Assembly (NCBI GenBank): GCA_965656035.1
Contig: CBFHIO010000017.1
Coordinates: 1 to 16,096, forward strand
Length of the DNA: 16,096 nucleotides
Reading direction: 5' to 3'
Source of the DNA: SCGC-AAA076-P13 sp965656035
Lineage (GTDB): Bacteria; Pseudomonadota; Gammaproteobacteria; Magnimaribacterales; D2472
Positions 15,739 to 16,096 of the stretch are shown piece after piece (position 1 is the first letter of the stretch; every line of letters begins with the position of its first letter). Made by a program: the position numbers and the translations under genes. The notes beneath the pieces are model-generated. The model did no database searches. It was not told where the DNA came from and was given only the letters and a program-made list of their open reading frames with translations.

Positions 15739-16096
15739 AACATTAAATATGGCCCTTGTTGGCGCTTCTGGAGTGGTGGGTAAAAAAATTCTTCAATTAC
15801 TAGAGAAAAAAGGCATTAAAGTAGATAAATTATTTCCTTTAGGAAGTTCTACAGTTGGCCAAACTGTTCATTTTCAAAACCAAGAATATGTGATTGAAAG
15901 TCTTGATAATTTTAATCCAACAGATGCAAATTTAACTATTTTTTCAGCAGGCGGGTCTGTTGCAAGGCAGTATGCTAGAAAATTTGTAGAGGCAGGTAAT
16001 TATGTAATAGATTTATCTTCTGAGTTCAGGTATGAAGATGATGTGCCACTTATCATCCCTGAGATTAATGGCAATATAATTACAAAGCTTGATGAA
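15731..16096 (+). CDS. asd: Aspartate-semialdehyde dehydrogenase, N-terminal part (cut by window end)
   Basis: The first 122 codons of a frame that runs off the window. The product would reduce aspartyl phosphate to aspartate semialdehyde for Lys, Met, Thr, Ile and diaminopimelate synthesis. The NADP-binding start MALVGASGVVGKKILQLLEK (7-26) and FSAGGSVARQYA (about 75-86) are typical. VIDLSSEFRYEDDVPLIIPE keeps the double Ser and the Arg of the phosphate-binding region. This favours true Asd over the related Usg protein, which lacks them; the catalytic Cys lies just beyond the window. The ATG overlaps the leuB stop by eight bases. leuCDB-asd is also the gene order in Pseudomonas, where usg and fimV follow. 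Confidence 0.88.
   Translation, partial: MDKTLNMALVGASGVVGKKILQLLEKKGIKVDKLFPLGSSTVGQTVHFQNQEYVIESLDNFNPTDANLTIFSAGGSVARQYARKFVEAGNYVIDLSSEFRYEDDVPLIIPEINGNIITKLDE

Noticed and set aside
15731..16096. Reading the last partial gene as usg instead of asd
   Set aside because: It keeps the SS..FR phosphate-binding residues and sits directly after leuB, where asd is expected; usg usually follows asd. The catalytic Cys is outside the window, so some doubt remains.

Overview
The window is about 16.1 kb of AT-rich (roughly one third G+C in the stretches I sampled), very gene-dense bacterial chromosome. Every recognisable protein is of proteobacterial type. The gene order (topA, two small conserved genes, convergent lexA; leuC-leuD-leuB-asd; a Pseudomonas-like ThrH) points to a gammaproteobacterium. 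Low G+C, start/stop overlaps and near-absent intergenic DNA suggest a streamlined, probably free-living marine lineage of the SAR86 kind. That placement is inference: there is no rRNA or other phylogenetic marker here. I see no mobile elements, CRISPR, tRNA or rRNA.

Layout. Positions 3-107 hold the 3' end of a rhomboid-family protease gene. 111-287 is a short galU remnant with an intact nucleotide-binding N-terminus and no catalytic core. 284-4807 and 4830-5087 form a forward block: pyrD (pyrimidine synthesis), an unknown single-membrane-segment protein, topA (DNA topoisomerase I) and two small conserved genes. This block converges on lexA (5084-5698, minus), with the two stop codons overlapping. 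A near-consensus LexA box (5712-5731) lies between lexA and a divergent forward set: a cytosolic 5'-nucleotidase, thrH and queH (5764-7946). Next comes a compact 2-methylcitrate operon, prpB-prpC-prpD (7993-11465), and then aroC-leuC-leuD-leuB-asd (11535 to the window end, asd incomplete).

How the genes work together. PrpC, PrpD and PrpB carry propionyl-CoA through the methylcitrate cycle to pyruvate and succinate. No prpE, prpF, acnD or regulator accompanies them. AroC makes chorismate. LeuCD and LeuB make the leucine precursor. Asd begins the shared Lys/Met/Thr/Ile branch. ThrH and the nucleotidase are phosphatases of amino-acid and nucleotide metabolism, and QueH finishes queuosine.

Most of the window is ordinary housekeeping and biosynthesis; I did not find a convincing new multi-gene system. 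The points most worth a second look are the internally shortened galU, the LexA box shared with the nucleotidase operon, and two perfect TATAAT boxes lying only 7-8 bp from the prpB and aroC start codons, which suggest leaderless mRNAs.
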